Positions 18,530-29,300 of a stretch of DNA of 64,000 bases are shown piece by piece. This stretch comes from Achromobacter pestifer (GTDB lineage Bacteria > Pseudomonadota > Gammaproteobacteria > Burkholderiales > Burkholderiaceae_B). Position 1 is the stretch's first letter; each line of letters begins with the position of its first letter. The stretch lies in assembly GCF_013267355.1 (NCBI RefSeq), contig NZ_CP053985.1, positions 2,294,001 to 2,358,000 on the forward strand, read 5' to 3'. The notes beneath the pieces were generated by a model. The model searched no databases. It was given only the letters and a program-made list of their open reading frames with translations, and was not told the origin of the DNA. The position numbers and the translations under genes are program-made.

Positions 18530-19630
18530 ATGGATCGCCGACACTTTCTCCGTTTCTCGGGCGCCTTGTGCGCCGTCAACGCGACACTGCCAGGCGTGGC
18601 GCGCGCGGAACTCGCCCCCGTCAGCGCCGGATGGCGCGCCTTTGAACTGATCACCGATATCACTGTGCAGGATCCCGGCGCCCACGCGCGCATCTGGATC
18701 CCCGTTCCCTATGCCGCGGACACCGCCTACCAACGCGGCGCGCAGAGCGCCTGGCAGGTCAGCGGCAGCGGCGTCGCCCAACTGACCCAGGCTCCCGGCT
18801 ACGGTGTGCAGATGCTGGCCGTGCAATGGCCGGATGCGCAAGCGCCGCGCCGGGTCACGGTCACCAGCCGCTTCCAGACCCGCAACCGGCGCGTGGACCT
18901 GAGCCAGCCGCCCTCGGCCGGCGCTCCCCAGGAAAGCGCGGCCGCGCTGCGCGAATTCCTCCAGCCCACCGCGCTGCTGCCCACCGATGGCATCGTCAAG
19001 AGCACCGCCGACCGCATCACGCGCGGCCATCGCGGCGATCTGGCCCAGGCCCGCGCCATCTACGAATGGGTGGTCGAGAACACCTGCAGGACCGCGTCCA
19101 CCCGCGGCTGCGGCGTGGGCGACGTGCGCTACATGCTCACGGCCAACGACCTCAACGGCAAGTGCGCCGACATCAACTCGCTATTCGTCGCGCTGGCCCG
19201 CGCCGCCGGCATTCCCGCGCGCGACGCCTATGGCCTGCGCGTGGCGAACTCCGAGTTCGGCTACAAAAGCCTGGGCAAGGCGGGCGACGTCACCAAGGCG
19301 CAGCACTGCCGCGCCGAGTTCTATGCCGCCGGTTACGGCTGGGTGCCGGTGGACCCCGCCGACGTGCGCAAGGTCATGCTGGAAGAGCCCCCCGGCGAAC
19401 TGCCGTTGACCGACGCCAAGGTGCGCGCCGCGCGTGTCATGCTGTTCGGCGCCTGGGAGATGAACTGGGTGGCCTATAACCACGGCCACGACGTGGTCCT
19501 GCCCGGCGCCGCCCATGGGCCCGTGCCCTTCCTGATGTATCCCAACGGGGAAACCTCGGCCGGCAGGCTGGACAGCCTGGATCCCGACAGCTTCAGCTAC
19601 AAGCTCAGCGCCAAGCCTCTCTCCCTCTGA
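18530..19630 (+). CDS. Exported transglutaminase-like protein
   Basis: A 366-residue protein. A Tat-like signal MDRRHFLRFSG leads to a cleavage region near ARA. The transglutaminase-like core has a candidate Cys in LNGKCADINSLFVALARAAGI near residue 205, His in AQHCRAEFYAAGYGW near 260 and Asp in VPVDPADV, the usual Cys-His-Asp order. The ATG at 18530 follows a GAGGG site; a GTG 15 bases earlier is less likely. It is followed after 31 bases by a TlpA-like thioredoxin, and both lie between selD and tRNA-Sec. The substrate is unknown. Confidence 0.85.
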   Translation: MDRRHFLRFSGALCAVNATLPGVARAELAPVSAGWRAFELITDITVQDPGAHARIWIPVPYAADTAYQRGAQSAWQVSGSGVAQLTQAPGYGVQMLAVQWPDAQAPRRVTVTSRFQTRNRRVDLSQPPSAGAPQESAAALREFLQPTALLPTDGIVKSTADRITRGHRGDLAQARAIYEWVVENTCRTASTRGCGVGDVRYMLTANDLNGKCADINSLFVALARAAGIPARDAYGLRVANSEFGYKSLGKAGDVTKAQHCRAEFYAAGYGWVPVDPADVRKVMLEEPPGELPLTDAKVRAARVMLFGAWEMNWVAYNHGHDVVLPGAAHGPVPFLMYPNGETSAGRLDSLDPDSFSYKLSAKPLSL

Positions 19631-19661
19631 GTCCATCCACTGTCCACCCCGGGGACCCGCC

Positions 19662-20201
19662 ATGATCAGCCGCCGCCTACTCCTGCAGTCCGGCCTGTCT
19701 CTGGCGGCGCTGCCCTGGTATGCCCGGGCCGCCAGCGACGATGCGCTCAAGAAAGCCACTGGCCCGGACTGGGCGCCCTGGACCGCGCCCACCCCGTCCC
19801 TGGCTCTGCCCGATCTCTCCGGCCGCGAGAAAAAACTCTCGGCCTGGCGCGGTAATGTGGTCATCGTCAGCTTCTGGGCCACCTCGTGCGAACCGTGCCG
19901 CGATGAAATCCCCATCATGTCCGCCATGGCCAAGCGCCATCGCGAGGAAGGCCTGCGCCTGGTGGCGGTGAACGTGGGCGATTCGCCGGCCAAGATCAGC
20001 ACCTTTCTGGCGAAGTGGCCGGTCGCGGGCACCGTGCTGCACGACAGGAACAGCACGGCGTCCAAGCAATGGGATGCGGTCGGCCTGCCCGCGAACTATC
20101 TGGTGGACCGCGGCGGATCCGTCCGATATTGGCACCTGGGGCAGCTGGACTGGAAATCGGACCGCGTGGGCGGCGTGGTGACGGCGATGCTGCGGGCCTA
20201 G
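19662..20201 (+). CDS. TlpA-like periplasmic thioredoxin
   Basis: A 179-residue protein with a signal peptide (residues 1-24, RRLLLQSG then a hydrophobic stretch to ARA). The thioredoxin-like domain carries the redox motif WATSCEPCRDE (Cys76, Cys79), matching TlpA/ResA relatives. A cis-Pro region GLPANYLVDRGG is near residue 140. Such proteins reduce disulfides in the periplasm. It is paired with a Tat-exported transglutaminase-like protein, whose Cys could be its partner; that link is inferred. It ends 16 bases before tRNA-Sec, which is on the other strand. Confidence 0.88.
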   Translation: MISRRLLLQSGLSLAALPWYARAASDDALKKATGPDWAPWTAPTPSLALPDLSGREKKLSAWRGNVVIVSFWATSCEPCRDEIPIMSAMAKRHREEGLRLVAVNVGDSPAKISTFLAKWPVAGTVLHDRNSTASKQWDAVGLPANYLVDRGGSVRYWHLGQLDWKSDRVGGVVTAMLRA

Positions 20202-20217
20202 GGTGCTAAGCGAAGCA

Positions 20218-20313
20218 TGGCGGAAGGCAGCAGGAGTCGAACCTACCTGGGAACGTCTGACGTCCCCAACTGGGTTTGAAGCCCAGCCGTGCCACCGGGC
20301 ACGAATGCCTTCC
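20218..20313 (-). tRNA. selC: tRNA-Sec (anticodon TCA)
   Basis: On the minus strand an eight-base acceptor stem GGAAGGCA/TGCCTTCC is followed by discriminator G and an encoded CCA (20218-20220). The anticodon arm is CTGGG-CTTCAAA-CCCAG with anticodon TCA. A long variable arm (TTGGGGACGTC ... paired) and the GGTTCGACTCC T-arm complete it. The length of 96 bases with CCA and the 8-bp acceptor are typical of bacterial tRNA-Sec. It lies just upstream of selB in the antisense-adjacent order, 23 bases from its stop. Confidence 0.97.
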
Positions 20314-20336
20314 GTGGTGGCCGCCCATGATACCGG

Positions 20337-22271
20337 TTACTGCGCCTGGCGCGTGCTGCCGTAGGCGCTTTCATGGCGCAACACGTGCGTGTCGCGCAAA
20401 CGCCGCGTATATCCCACGCGGTCAAAAAATTCCAGGATCTGAATCGCGCGTTTTCTGCCCAAGTCCGTGGCGTCGCGGAACACCGCGGCGTTCAGCCCCG
20501 CCGGCCGCGCCGCGAGGTCTGCCGCCAAGGCAGCCAGCGCCGCCACCTGATCGCGGTGGTAGAACAGATCCTTCACCACCTGGGCGACCTCGCCGCGCCG
20601 CAGCAGCTTGCGCAACAGCTGCCGCACGCGGTCCTCGGACTCGCTCAGTGTGCGGGCCATATCCCGCACCCAGGGCGGGTCGAAGGCGCCGGCCGCCAGC
20701 AAGGGCAGCACCCTTGCGGCCAGCGCCGCTTCCTCGGGCGCCAGGATCGCGGTATGGCCGGGCAGATGCAGCCAGGGGCCGTTGCGCACGATGCGGCCGT
20801 CGCGCTGCAGGTTGTCCAGCACGGCGAACCACAACCCGTCCGGGCCGACGGGCATGGCCATGCGGCGCAGGCGCGGGCCGTCCGGGCCTGGTTCGTCCGG
20901 CGCGCCCTGGTGGAACGTCGCCAAAGCCTGCTCCAAGCGCGCACGCAACGCATCCCAGTGCGCCGACAGGATCAGGGTGCGCGGCGCCTGCGGGGTGCGC
21001 GCCTCCAGCCACTGCGCCCCGTGCGGCGCGGGGATATCCCGCACCGGCTTGCCTGTCAGGCGCTGCAAGGCATCTTCGTCCAGCCCCAGCGCGGCATGTT
21101 GCAGCACCGGGTGCAGGCCGGCACCGTCCAGCATGGCTGACAGCGCTTGCAGCCACTGCATGCGGGCGGCGGAACGGCGCTTGCGGTCCGGGCCGTTCGG
21201 ATCCAGCACCCGGCCGCCGCCGACCGTGCGCGTGGCCTGCGCATTGCGCACGATATAGCGGTCGCCCGGCATGACGCAGACGGGCTCGTCGAACACCAGC
21301 TGGACCCAGCCGGCCTGTCCGGGCGCCAGCGATTCCGCGCTCAGCGGCACGGCATGCGCCACATGGCGCGCCGCGCCAATGTGCACATGCAGCGGCGCCC
21401 AGGCGCGCACCGGCGCATCCGCGGACGCCAGCAGCGTCAGCGCCACGTCGACATGGCGCGACGGCAGGAAACAGCGCGCGTCCGCGATCCAGTCGCCGCG
21501 CGCGATCGCGTTCTTGTCCATGCCCGCGAGATTCAAGGCGCAGCGCTGGCCGGCGGCGCCGGTTTCGCTGGGCTGGTTCTGGGCATGGATGCTGCGCACG
21601 CGCACGCGTGTGCCGGCGGGCATCAGGCGCAGGTCGGCAGCATCGTCACCGGCGCGCACCAGCCCGGCATGGGCCGTGCCGGTCACCACCGTGCCGTGGC
21701 CGGCCAGGGTGAACACGCGGTCGACGGCCAATCTGAACAGGCCCGCGCTGTCGCGCTGGCGCAGGGCTTGGGCCTCGGCGTGCAAATAGGCTTGCAGTTC
21801 CGCCACGCCCGCGTCGTCCGGCTGCGACGCGCACACGGCGTACAGCGGCGCGTCCTGCAGAAAGGTTCCGGCAGCCAGTTCAGCGATTTCAGCACGCACC
21901 GCCTGCTGGCGCGCGACGTCGGCGCGGTCGGTCTTGGTCAACGCCACCGCGCCGCGCGCCACGCCCAGCAAAGCCAGGATCGCCAGGTGTTCGCGCGTCT
22001 GCGGCATGACGCCGTCATCCGCCGCCACCACCAGCAGGCCGAAATCGATGCCGCTGGCGCCGGCCGCCATGGTGTGCACGAGCTTCTCGTGTCCGGGTAC
22101 GTCGATAAAGCCCAGCACGTCGCCATTGGGCAAGGGCGTGTAGGCATAACCCAGTTCGATGGAAATCCCGCGCGCCTTCTCTTCCTTGAGCCGGTCGGTA
22201 TCGACGCCGGTCAGCGCCCGCACCAGCGTGGTCTTGCCGTGGTCGATATGGCCGGCGGTGCCGATGATCAT
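20337..22271 (-). CDS. selB: Selenocysteine-specific elongation factor
   Basis: A 644-residue GTPase that brings Sec-tRNA to the ribosome at UGA codons with a SECIS. It starts [20 protein letters not shown] (P-loop), then G2 [11 protein letters not shown] and G3 [12 protein letters not shown], with NKxD here as TKTD. EF-Tu-like domains follow, then four C-terminal winged helices (about residues 380-640) that bind the SECIS hairpin. The length is normal. Its start overlaps the selA stop by four bases (ATGA), so the longer upstream frame is rejected. It serves the Sec codon in the formate dehydrogenase gene in this window. Confidence 0.97.
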   Translation of the reverse strand: MIIGTAGHIDHGKTTLVRALTGVDTDRLKEEKARGISIELGYAYTPLPNGDVLGFIDVPGHEKLVHTMAAGASGIDFGLLVVAADDGVMPQTREHLAILALLGVARGAVALTKTDRADVARQQAVRAEIAELAAGTFLQDAPLYAVCASQPDDAGVAELQAYLHAEAQALRQRDSAGLFRLAVDRVFTLAGHGTVVTGTAHAGLVRAGDDAADLRLMPAGTRVRVRSIHAQNQPSETGAAGQRCALNLAGMDKNAIARGDWIADARCFLPSRHVDVALTLLASADAPVRAWAPLHVHIGAARHVAHAVPLSAESLAPGQAGWVQLVFDEPVCVMPGDRYIVRNAQATRTVGGGRVLDPNGPDRKRRSAARMQWLQALSAMLDGAGLHPVLQHAALGLDEDALQRLTGKPVRDIPAPHGAQWLEARTPQAPRTLILSAHWDALRARLEQALATFHQGAPDEPGPDGPRLRRMAMPVGPDGLWFAVLDNLQRDGRIVRNGPWLHLPGHTAILAPEEAALAARVLPLLAAGAFDPPWVRDMARTLSESEDRVRQLLRKLLRRGEVAQVVKDLFYHRDQVAALAALAADLAARPAGLNAAVFRDATDLGRKRAIQILEFFDRVGYTRRLRDTHVLRHESAYGSTRQAQ

Positions 22272-23704
22272 GCCTGCTCCGCCAATTGCGCCAGCTGCGC
22301 GGCGAAGGCTGCTTCGTCGCGCGCTTCCAGGCAGCGCAGGTCCAGCCACAGGGCGTCGTCGGCGATGCGGCCGATGACGGGCACCGGCAGGCGGCGCAGT
22401 CGCGTCTCCAGCTTGTCCAGGTGCCGCCCGGCGCGGCCGCCGCCGGTGTAGCGCAGGGCCAGGCCGTAACTGGGCAGTTGATCCACCGGCAAGGCGCCGC
22501 TGCCGATCTGGCTGAACATGGGCACGGCTTCGACCGCGTAGTGTTCCCCCGCCGCGTGTGCCAGAACACCGCGCAGGCGTTCAGCCTGCGGCTGGATGTC
22601 GCGCTGCGGACGGGTCAGCAAGCGCAGCGTGGTCAGCCGCTGGGCCAGGAATTCGGGTGCGCGGTACAGGCCCAGCACCGGCTCCAGCGCCGCCAGCGTC
22701 AGCTTGCTGACGCGCAGGGCGCGCTTGAGCGGGTTCTTCTTGATCTTGCGGATCAGGTCCTTGCGGCCCACCAGCAGGCCGGCCTGCGGGCCGCCCAGCA
22801 ATTTGTCGCCGCTGAAAGTCACCAGGTCCGCGCCGGCCGCGATGGTCTCGCGCACGGTGTCTTCCTTGGGCAGGCCGAACTGTGTCAGGTCGACCAGCGT
22901 GCCGCTGCCCAGGTCCACGGTGGCCGGCAGGCCGCGCGCATGCGCCAGCGCCGCAACCTCGGCCACGCTCACGCTCTTGGTGAAGCCGGTGACCGCATAG
23001 TTGCTGCAATGCACCTTCATCAACATGGCCGTGCGCGGGCCGATGGCGTTTTCGTAATCGGCGGCATGGGTGCGGTTGGTGGTGCCGACTTCCACCAGTT
23101 TGGCCCCGGCGCGCTTCATGATGTCGGGGATGCGGAACGCGCCGCCGATCTCGACCAGTTCACCGCGGGACACCACGGCTTCGCGGCGGTCGGCCAGGGC
23201 GTTCAGCATCAGCAGCACGGCGGCGGCGTTGTTGTTGACGACGGTGGCAGCCTCCGCCCCCGTCAGCTCGCACAGCAGCTCGTCGATCAGGTCGTCGCGG
23301 TCGCCGCGCCCGCCGGTGTCCAGGTCGAATTCCAGGTTGGCGGGGGTGGTGAGCGCGCGCAGCACCGAGGCCACCGCCTCGTCGGGCAGCAGCGCGCGGC
23401 CCAGATTGGTGTGCAGCACCGTGCCAGTCAGGTTGTACACGGCCCGCAGCTTCGGCTCGGCCAACCGGGCCAATGCCGCAGCCACGCGCGCCGCCACGGC
23501 GCCGGCGTCGAGTTCCTGGCGCGGCAGCCCGCCGGCCAGCGCGCGTTGGCGCATCGCGTCCAGGTCGCGGCGCAAGGCCGCCACCACCTGCGTGCGGCCA
23601 TGCTCATCCAGCGCGGCGCGCAGCGCGGGCGCATTCAGCAGCCGGTCCAGTGCAGGAATCTCCGATACCGCGGCCATCCCGCCTTCGGGCGCTTGCGCAG
23701 CCAT
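22268..23704 (-). CDS. selA: L-seryl-tRNA(Sec) selenium transferase
   Basis: A 478-residue PLP enzyme converting Ser-tRNA(Sec) to Sec-tRNA(Sec) with selenophosphate from SelD. The PLP Lys is Lys301 in [31 protein letters not shown] near residue 91 and [13 protein letters not shown] near 155 are conserved. The ATG at 23704 overlaps the fdhE stop by one base (TAATG). A second in-frame ATG nine codons on is possible. The order fdhE-selA-selB on one strand links selenium insertion directly to formate dehydrogenase maturation. Confidence 0.97.
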   Translation of the reverse strand: MAAQAPEGGMAAVSEIPALDRLLNAPALRAALDEHGRTQVVAALRRDLDAMRQRALAGGLPRQELDAGAVAARVAAALARLAEPKLRAVYNLTGTVLHTNLGRALLPDEAVASVLRALTTPANLEFDLDTGGRGDRDDLIDELLCELTGAEAATVVNNNAAAVLLMLNALADRREAVVSRGELVEIGGAFRIPDIMKRAGAKLVEVGTTNRTHAADYENAIGPRTAMLMKVHCSNYAVTGFTKSVSVAEVAALAHARGLPATVDLGSGTLVDLTQFGLPKEDTVRETIAAGADLVTFSGDKLLGGPQAGLLVGRKDLIRKIKKNPLKRALRVSKLTLAALEPVLGLYRAPEFLAQRLTTLRLLTRPQRDIQPQAERLRGVLAHAAGEHYAVEAVPMFSQIGSGALPVDQLPSYGLALRYTGGGRAGRHLDKLETRLRRLPVPVIGRIADDALWLDLRCLEARDEAAFAAQLAQLAEQA

Positions 23705-24660
23705 TACTGCTCCGCTCCCTGATCCGGCGCCGGCTCCGATCCGTGCCACAGCAACGGATTGCCGCTGGCCCGCGAATAGCCGGCCTCGCCGACCAGCACG
23801 TCCAGCATCAGGCTGGCCAGGTCGTCGGCCACGGGCTCCACCTGCAGGTCCTTGTCCTGGTAGAAGATCTTGCGGTAGGTGTGGCAGTGGTCGCAGGTTT
23901 CCGCCTTGATGGCGGGCGTGCGGCCCTCGATGGCCTGATACGCCACCGACTCCACGTCTTCGCAGTGCGAGCACTTCACCCGCACCATGTGCCACTGGGT
24001 CGCGCACAGGCTGCAGCACAGGTAGCGGTAGCCTTCGAACTGCCCGCCCACGCGCACCACGCTGGCCACCGGCAGGCTGGCGCACACCGGACAGACGCCG
24101 AAGGGGCTGGCTACCGGCAACTGCTTTTCGTCGAAGCGGCTGGCCAGGTCGGTCCAATAGACTTGCAGGGCCGCCATCACGAAGGGCGCCGCGGCGCCGT
24201 CCACGCCCTGGTCCTGTTCGGACAGCACGGCTTCGGCCAGGTCCTCCAGCGACTCCGGATCCTCGGCCAGCGCGCGGCGCAGGCCGGCGCAGACGTCGAT
24301 GGCTTCGGCCGGCACGTCCTTGGCGCTGGCGACATGGTCAAGCAGTTGGCCCAGGATGCTGCGCCACAAGGGATCGCGCGGCCAGCCCACCGCTTGCAAG
24401 GGCGGCATGCCATGCGCCTGCGCCAGCGAAATACGCTCTTCGGAGGCCGAAGGCGCCGCGCAATTCTGCAAGGCACGGTGCTGGGCGTCGACCAGATGCG
24501 CCATCAGCAGCAGGTAGTCGGCCACCGGGCTATCCGCCGCCAGTTGCCGCAGGCGCGCCGCGCGCGTGGCGAAAATAGATCCGCGGTCCGGCAAGCTGAC
24601 TTGGGGAATGCGGTTATGGTCTAGCGCTTCGATCTCGCCGCGCGGAAGAATTCGCTGCAC
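23704..24660 (-). CDS. fdhE: Formate dehydrogenase accessory protein FdhE
   Basis: A 318-residue cytoplasmic maturation factor for respiratory formate dehydrogenase. Four C-x2-C pairs in the C-terminal half (CPVC near 170, CSLC near 200, CSHC near 217, CDHC near 243) are the rubredoxin-like iron sites of Fdh[10 protein letters not shown] near residue 30 is also conserved. A GTG start at 24660 is chosen because GGAGA lies five bases upstream. An earlier GTG at 24684 would lie inside the terminator hairpin of the preceding operon. It is one base from selA and lies downstream of the fdo genes. Confidence 0.93.
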   Translation of the reverse strand: MQRILPRGEIEALDHNRIPQVSLPDRGSIFATRAARLRQLAADSPVADYLLLMAHLVDAQHRALQNCAAPSASEERISLAQAHGMPPLQAVGWPRDPLWRSILGQLLDHVASAKDVPAEAIDVCAGLRRALAEDPESLEDLAEAVLSEQDQGVDGAAAPFVMAALQVYWTDLASRFDEKQLPVASPFGVCPVCASLPVASVVRVGGQFEGYRYLCCSLCATQWHMVRVKCSHCEDVESVAYQAIEGRTPAIKAETCDHCHTYRKIFYQDKDLQVEPVADDLASLMLDVLVGEAGYSRASGNPLLWHGSEPAPDQGAEQ

Positions 24661-24674
24661 TTGCGTCTCCAGAT

Positions 24675-24719
24675 AAAAAAACACGGCTGCCAGCCTTCAA
24701 TGAGAAGGATAGCAGCCGT
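24675..24719 (-). terminator. Rho-independent terminator after the formate dehydrogenase operon
   Basis: On the minus strand ACGGCTGC (24719-24712) pairs with GCAGCCGT (24690-24683). An inner CCTTC/GAAGG stem closes over AATGA-type loop bases, and seven T residues follow (24681-24675). It lies between the stop of the cytochrome subunit gene (24801) and the fdhE start. It could end most transcripts and let a fraction continue into fdhE-selA-selB, setting a lower level for the accessory genes. Confidence 0.85.
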
Positions 24720-24800
24720 TGGGCGGGTGCGTGAGGGCCGGTAGAGGCCCATTTGCCGCAGAGCAAGCGGGATGCGCCTACCAGGCGCGTCCCGCCAGCT

Positions 24801-25433
24801 TTATTTCCGGATTTGCTCCCGGAACCAGGCGCGGTGATGCTTCCACGCCCAACCCGCCGTGACATAGCCTCGCAGCATCGCGGTCAGCGAACCCTTGACC
24901 CAGATCGCCGCGTAGATGTGCACGATGATGGCGCAGATCAGCACCAGCGCGCTGACAGCATGCAGCACCGAGGCGGCGCGGATGACCCAGATCGGGAAGT
25001 AGAACGCGAAGTACTCGCGCCAGATCACGATGCCGCTGACGAACAGGCCCAGCATGCACAGGATCAGCACGTAGAACAGCAGCTTCTGGCCGGCGTTGTA
25101 CTTGCCGACTTCGGGCAGCTTTTCCTCGCGGTTCTCGACCACGTCGTTCAGTTGCCGCATCCACTGGCGGTCGGCCTTCGTCATGAGGTTGTGCCGCCAC
25201 ATGTGGCCGGCGAACACGACAAAGCAGGCGAACATCACCACCCCGATGAAGGGATGCAGGATGCGCGTCCAGGGTCCGCCCCCGAACAGGTTGCTCAGCC
25301 AGTACATGGACGGGTGGAACAGCGCCAGTCCGGACAGCGCCAACAGGATGAACGTGAAAGCGATGATCCAGTGGTTGGTGCGCTCGCCCGGCGTATAGCG
25401 CTTGATCCGGCGGTGATGGCGGTCTTCACTCAT
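24801..25433 (-). CDS. fdoI: Formate dehydrogenase cytochrome b556 subunit
   Basis: A 210-residue membrane protein with four predicted helices. It begins [22 protein letters not shown], the usual start of FdnI/FdoI. Heme-ligand His residues are visible in [20 protein letters not shown] and [20 protein letters not shown]. It takes electrons from the iron-sulfur subunit and passes them to quinone. The chosen ATG at 25433 lies within the last codons of fdoH (eight-base overlap). A terminator follows 80 bases after its stop. Confidence 0.95.
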   Translation of the reverse strand: MSEDRHHRRIKRYTPGERTNHWIIAFTFILLALSGLALFHPSMYWLSNLFGGGPWTRILHPFIGVVMFACFVVFAGHMWRHNLMTKADRQWMRQLNDVVENREEKLPEVGKYNAGQKLLFYVLILCMLGLFVSGIVIWREYFAFYFPIWVIRAASVLHAVSALVLICAIIVHIYAAIWVKGSLTAMLRGYVTAGWAWKHHRAWFREQIRK

Positions 25434-26325
25434 GGCGCACCTCCTCTTCGGCACGGCGTTCGTCTTCCTCGGACACCTCGTTGCGGCCTACGCGGGCGTA
25501 GTGGAAGAAGCCCGCCAGCGCGGTCAGGGCCATCACGGCCACGCCCACGGGTTTGGCCAGCCCCTTCCATAGCGAAACCATGGGGCTGATCTGCGGGTCC
25601 TTGGGCAGCCCGTGATACAGCCCGGGCTGGTCGGCGTGATGCAGCACATACATGACGTGGGTGCCGCCCACGCCCTGCGGGTCGTACAGGCCCGCTTTGT
25701 CGAAGCCGCGCGACTTGAGGTCGACGATCCGTTCCTCGGCATGCTGCGTCATGTCTTCCTTGGTGCCGAAGACGATGGCGCCGGTGGGACAGGCCTTGAC
25801 GCAGGCAGGCTCCTGGCCGACGGCCACGCGGTCGGAACACAGGGTGCACTTGTACGCCTTGTGGTCCTTCTTGGAGATGCGCGGCACGTTGAACGGACAG
25901 CCGGTGATGCAGTAGCCGCAACCGATACAGCTTTCCTCGTGGAAATCCACGATGCCGTTGTTGTACTGGATGATGGCGCCCGGCGAGGGACAGGCCTTCA
26001 GGCAGCCCGGGTCCTCGCAGTGCATGCAGCCGTCCTTGCGGATCAGCCATTCCAGGTCGCCCTGCGGATTCTCGTATTCGGAGAAGCGCATGACCGTCCA
26101 GGAATGCTCGGTCAGGTCGGCCGGATTGTCGTAGACGCCCACGTTGGTGCCGATCTCGTCGCGCAGATCGTTCCATTCCATACAGGCGCTTTGGCAGGCC
26201 TTGCAGCCGATGCACTTGGAGACGTCGATCAGCTTGGCCACCGAGCCCGTGACGGGCTCGCGGATGCCGGGCGGCGGCGTGGTGGTGGCGGAGCGCCGCT
26301 TGATGTCTAGGGATTGCATGGACAT
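25426..26325 (-). CDS. fdoH: Formate dehydrogenase iron-sulfur (beta) subunit
   Basis: A 299-residue electron-transfer subunit with four [4Fe-4S] cluster motifs: [11 protein letters not shown] near residue 38, [13 protein letters not shown] near 100, [11 protein letters not shown] near 134 and CTLCSDRV with CVKACPTG near 158-180. A single C-terminal transmembrane helix near 250-270 anchors it beside the cytochrome subunit. AAGGAGA precedes the ATG. It overlaps fdoI and lies ten bases after the catalytic subunit gene, in the classic fdoGHI order. Confidence 0.96.
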   Translation of the reverse strand: MSMQSLDIKRRSATTTPPPGIREPVTGSVAKLIDVSKCIGCKACQSACMEWNDLRDEIGTNVGVYDNPADLTEHSWTVMRFSEYENPQGDLEWLIRKDGCMHCEDPGCLKACPSPGAIIQYNNGIVDFHEESCIGCGYCITGCPFNVPRISKKDHKAYKCTLCSDRVAVGQEPACVKACPTGAIVFGTKEDMTQHAEERIVDLKSRGFDKAGLYDPQGVGGTHVMYVLHHADQPGLYHGLPKDPQISPMVSLWKGLAKPVGVAVMALTALAGFFHYARVGRNEVSEEDERRAEEEVRHE

Positions 26326-26335
26326 GTCGGTCTCC

Positions 26336-29300
26336 TTAGGCCTTCTCTACCTGCACCAGGAACGACTTGAATTCCGGCGTCTGGGAATTCCCGTCGCCCA
26401 CGAACGGCGTCAGGGTGTTGGTGAGGAAGCCGGGTTTGGCCAGGCCCACGAAGCCCCAGTGGATGGGGATGCCGACGTGGTGCACCGTCTTGCCCTCGAT
26501 GGTCAGCGCGCGCAGGCGCTTGGTGACCAGCGCCACCGCCTTGATGTAGCCGCGGTTGGACGACACCTTCACGCGCGACCCGTTGGCGATGCCCAATTCC
26601 TTGGCCAGCGCCTCGCCGATCTCGACGAACTGCTCCGGCTGGAGGATCGCGTTGATGCGGACGTGCTTGGTCCAGTAGTGGAAGTGCTCCGTCAGGCGGT
26701 AGGTCGTGGCCACGTAGGGGAACTTGTCCACCGTGCCCATCGCGGCCAGGTCGTCCTTGAAGACCCGCGCGGCAGGATTGCTGGTGACCCCCTTGGCCTT
26801 CGGATACAGCGGGTTGTAGCCCAGCGGCGTCTCGAAGGGTTCGTAGTGCTCGGGGAACGGCCCTTCGGCCATGCCCGCCCGCGCGAAGAAGCGCGCCACG
26901 CCCTCGGGGTTCATGATGAACGGCCCCATGCCGCCATCGGGATTTTCGTCGCCCTTGAAGTCGGGGATGTCGGCGCCGGTCCAGTTCTTGCCGTTCCACG
27001 AGATGAGGCTGCGGCGCGGGTCGAACGGCTTGCCCGCCACGTCACAGGAGGCACGGTTGTACAGGATGCGGCGGTTGGCCGGCCACGCCCAGGCCCAGTT
27101 CAGGGTCTGGCCGATGCCGGTCGGGTCGCTGTTATCGCGCCGCGCCATCAAGTTGCCGGTAGGGCCCCAGGCGCCGGCGAAGATCCAACAGCCGCTGATG
27201 GTGGAGCCATCGTCGCGCAGTTCCGCGAAGCCGGCCAATTGCTCGCCAGCCTTGCGGGTGACCTTGGAAGCATCCTTGGGATCGGCCAGATCCACCAATG
27301 CCTTGCCCGTGTATTCCTTGGCCAGCTCTTCCGCGGTGGGATTCTGCGGATTGGAATACGGCCAGGACAGATTGACGATGGGGTCGGGATACTTGCCGCC
27401 CTCGTCCTGGTACATCTTGCGCAGGCGCGTGAAGAGCAGCGCCATGATCTCGATGTCGCTCTTGGCCTCGCCCGGAGGCTCGGCGCCCTTCCAGTGCCAT
27501 TGCAGCCAGCGGCCGGAGTTCACCAGCGTGCCGTCTTCCTCGGCGAAACAGGTGGTCGGCAGGCGGAAGACCTCGGTCTGGATCTTGGTCGGATCCACAT
27601 CGTTGGCTTCGCCCGCGTTGCGCCAGAACTCGGAGGTCTCGGTGACCAGCGGGTCCATGATGACCAGGAACTTCAGATTGGCGAAGCTGGCGTTCAGCTT
27701 GGCCTTGTTGGGCGCGGCCGCCAGGGGGTTGAAGCCCTGGGCGATGTAGCCGTTCATCTTGCCCTGGAACATGAGCTCGTAGACCTGCAGCATGTCGTAG
27801 AGCTTGTCCAGCTTGGGCAGGTAGTCGAACGCCCAGTTGTTTTCAGCCGTGGCGGACTTGCCCCACCAGGCCTTCATCAGGCTCACGTGGAACTTGCTGT
27901 AGTTCTGCCAGTAGCTAAGCTGGTTGGGCCGCAGGGGTTTCTGCGTGCGCGACTCGATGTACTTGCCGTAGTCCTGTTCGGGCTCGTTGGGCAGGGTCAT
28001 GTAGCCGGGCAGCAGGTTCGACATCAGGCCCAGGTCGGTCAGGCCCTGGATGTTCGAGTGCCCGCGCAGCGCGTTCATGCCGCCGCCGGCAATGCCGATG
28101 TTGCCCAGCAGCAGCTGCACCATCGCGCCCGTGCGGATGATCTGCGACCCGATGGAGTGCTGCGTCCAGCCCAGCGCGTAGAGGATGGTCGCGGCGCGGT
28201 TGGTGGTGGCGGTGGACGCCAGCATCTCGCACACTTTCAGGAACTTGTCCTTGGGCGTGCCGCAGACGCGCTCGACCATGTCTTCGGTGTAGCGCGAGTA
28301 GTGCTTCTTCAGCAGCTGGTACACGGAGCGCGGATGCGCCAGCGTCGGGTCCGTCTTGACGTAGCCGTCGTCGCCGCGCTCGTAGTCCCAACTGGACTTG
28401 TTGTAGCTGCGCTTCTCGGCGTCGTAGCCGGAGTACAGGCCTGCGTCGAACGCGAAGTCTTCGCGCACGATGAAGGAAAAGTCCGTGTAGTTGCGCACAT
28501 ACTCGTGCTGGATCTTGTCGTTATCCAGCAGGTACTTGATGACGCCGCCCAGGAAAATGATGTCGGTGCCGGTGCGTATGGGCGCGTAGAAGTCCGCCAC
28601 GGATGCCGAACGCGTGAAGCGCGGATCCACGACGATCAGCTTCGCCTTGTTGTGGGCTTTTGCTTCCGTGACCCATTTGAACCCGCAAGGGTGGGCCTCG
28701 GCGGCATTGCCGCCCATGATCAGTACTACGTCCGCGTTCTTGATGTCGACCCAATGGTTCGTCATCGCTCCACGGCCAAACGTCGGGGCAAGACCTGCCA
28801 CCGTCGGGCCATGTCAGACACGGGCTTGGTTATCGAATGCCAGTATCCCCATGCTGCGCACAGTCTTGTGCGTGATGTAGCCGACCTCGTTGCTGCTTGC
28901 CGAGGCCGCCAGCATGCCGGTGGTCAGCCACCGGTTGACGGTCTTGCCGTCCGCGGTCTTCTCGACGAAGTTCGCGTCGCGGTCCGCCTTCATGAGCTTG
29001 GTGATGCGGGTCAGGGCGTCGTCCCACGACATCCGTACCCACTTGTCCGAACCCGGCGCCCGGTATTCCGGGTACTTGAGGCGGTTGGGGCTGTGGATGA
29101 AGTCGATCAGGGCCGCGCCCTTCGGACAGAGCGTGCCGCGGTTGACGGGGTGGTCGGGGTCGCCTTCGATGTGCATGATGCTGGCACGGGCGTTCTTGGA
29201 GCCGTCGCCCAAGCCGTACATCAGCAGACCACAGGCGACCGAACAGTAGGGACAGGTGTTGCGCGTTTCAGTCATGCGCGCAAGCTTGTACTGGCGGACT

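Noticed and set aside
20221..20313. An ordinary class II tRNA (Ser or Leu) because of the long variable arm
   Set aside because: The anticodon is TCA and the acceptor stem has eight pairs, both specific to tRNA-Sec; selB lies next to it.
22272..24157. Longer starts for selB and selA
   Set aside because: The upstream parts overlap selA and fdhE in other frames; the conserved N termini ([13 protein letters not shown] for SelB; helical start for SelA) and the ATGA and TAATG junctions fix the shorter starts.
28814..28816. Apparent stop codon splitting the formate dehydrogenase gene into two frames
   Set aside because: The TGA sits exactly at the selenocysteine position of FdnG-type enzymes, protein similarity runs through it without a shift, and a SECIS hairpin with bulged U follows.
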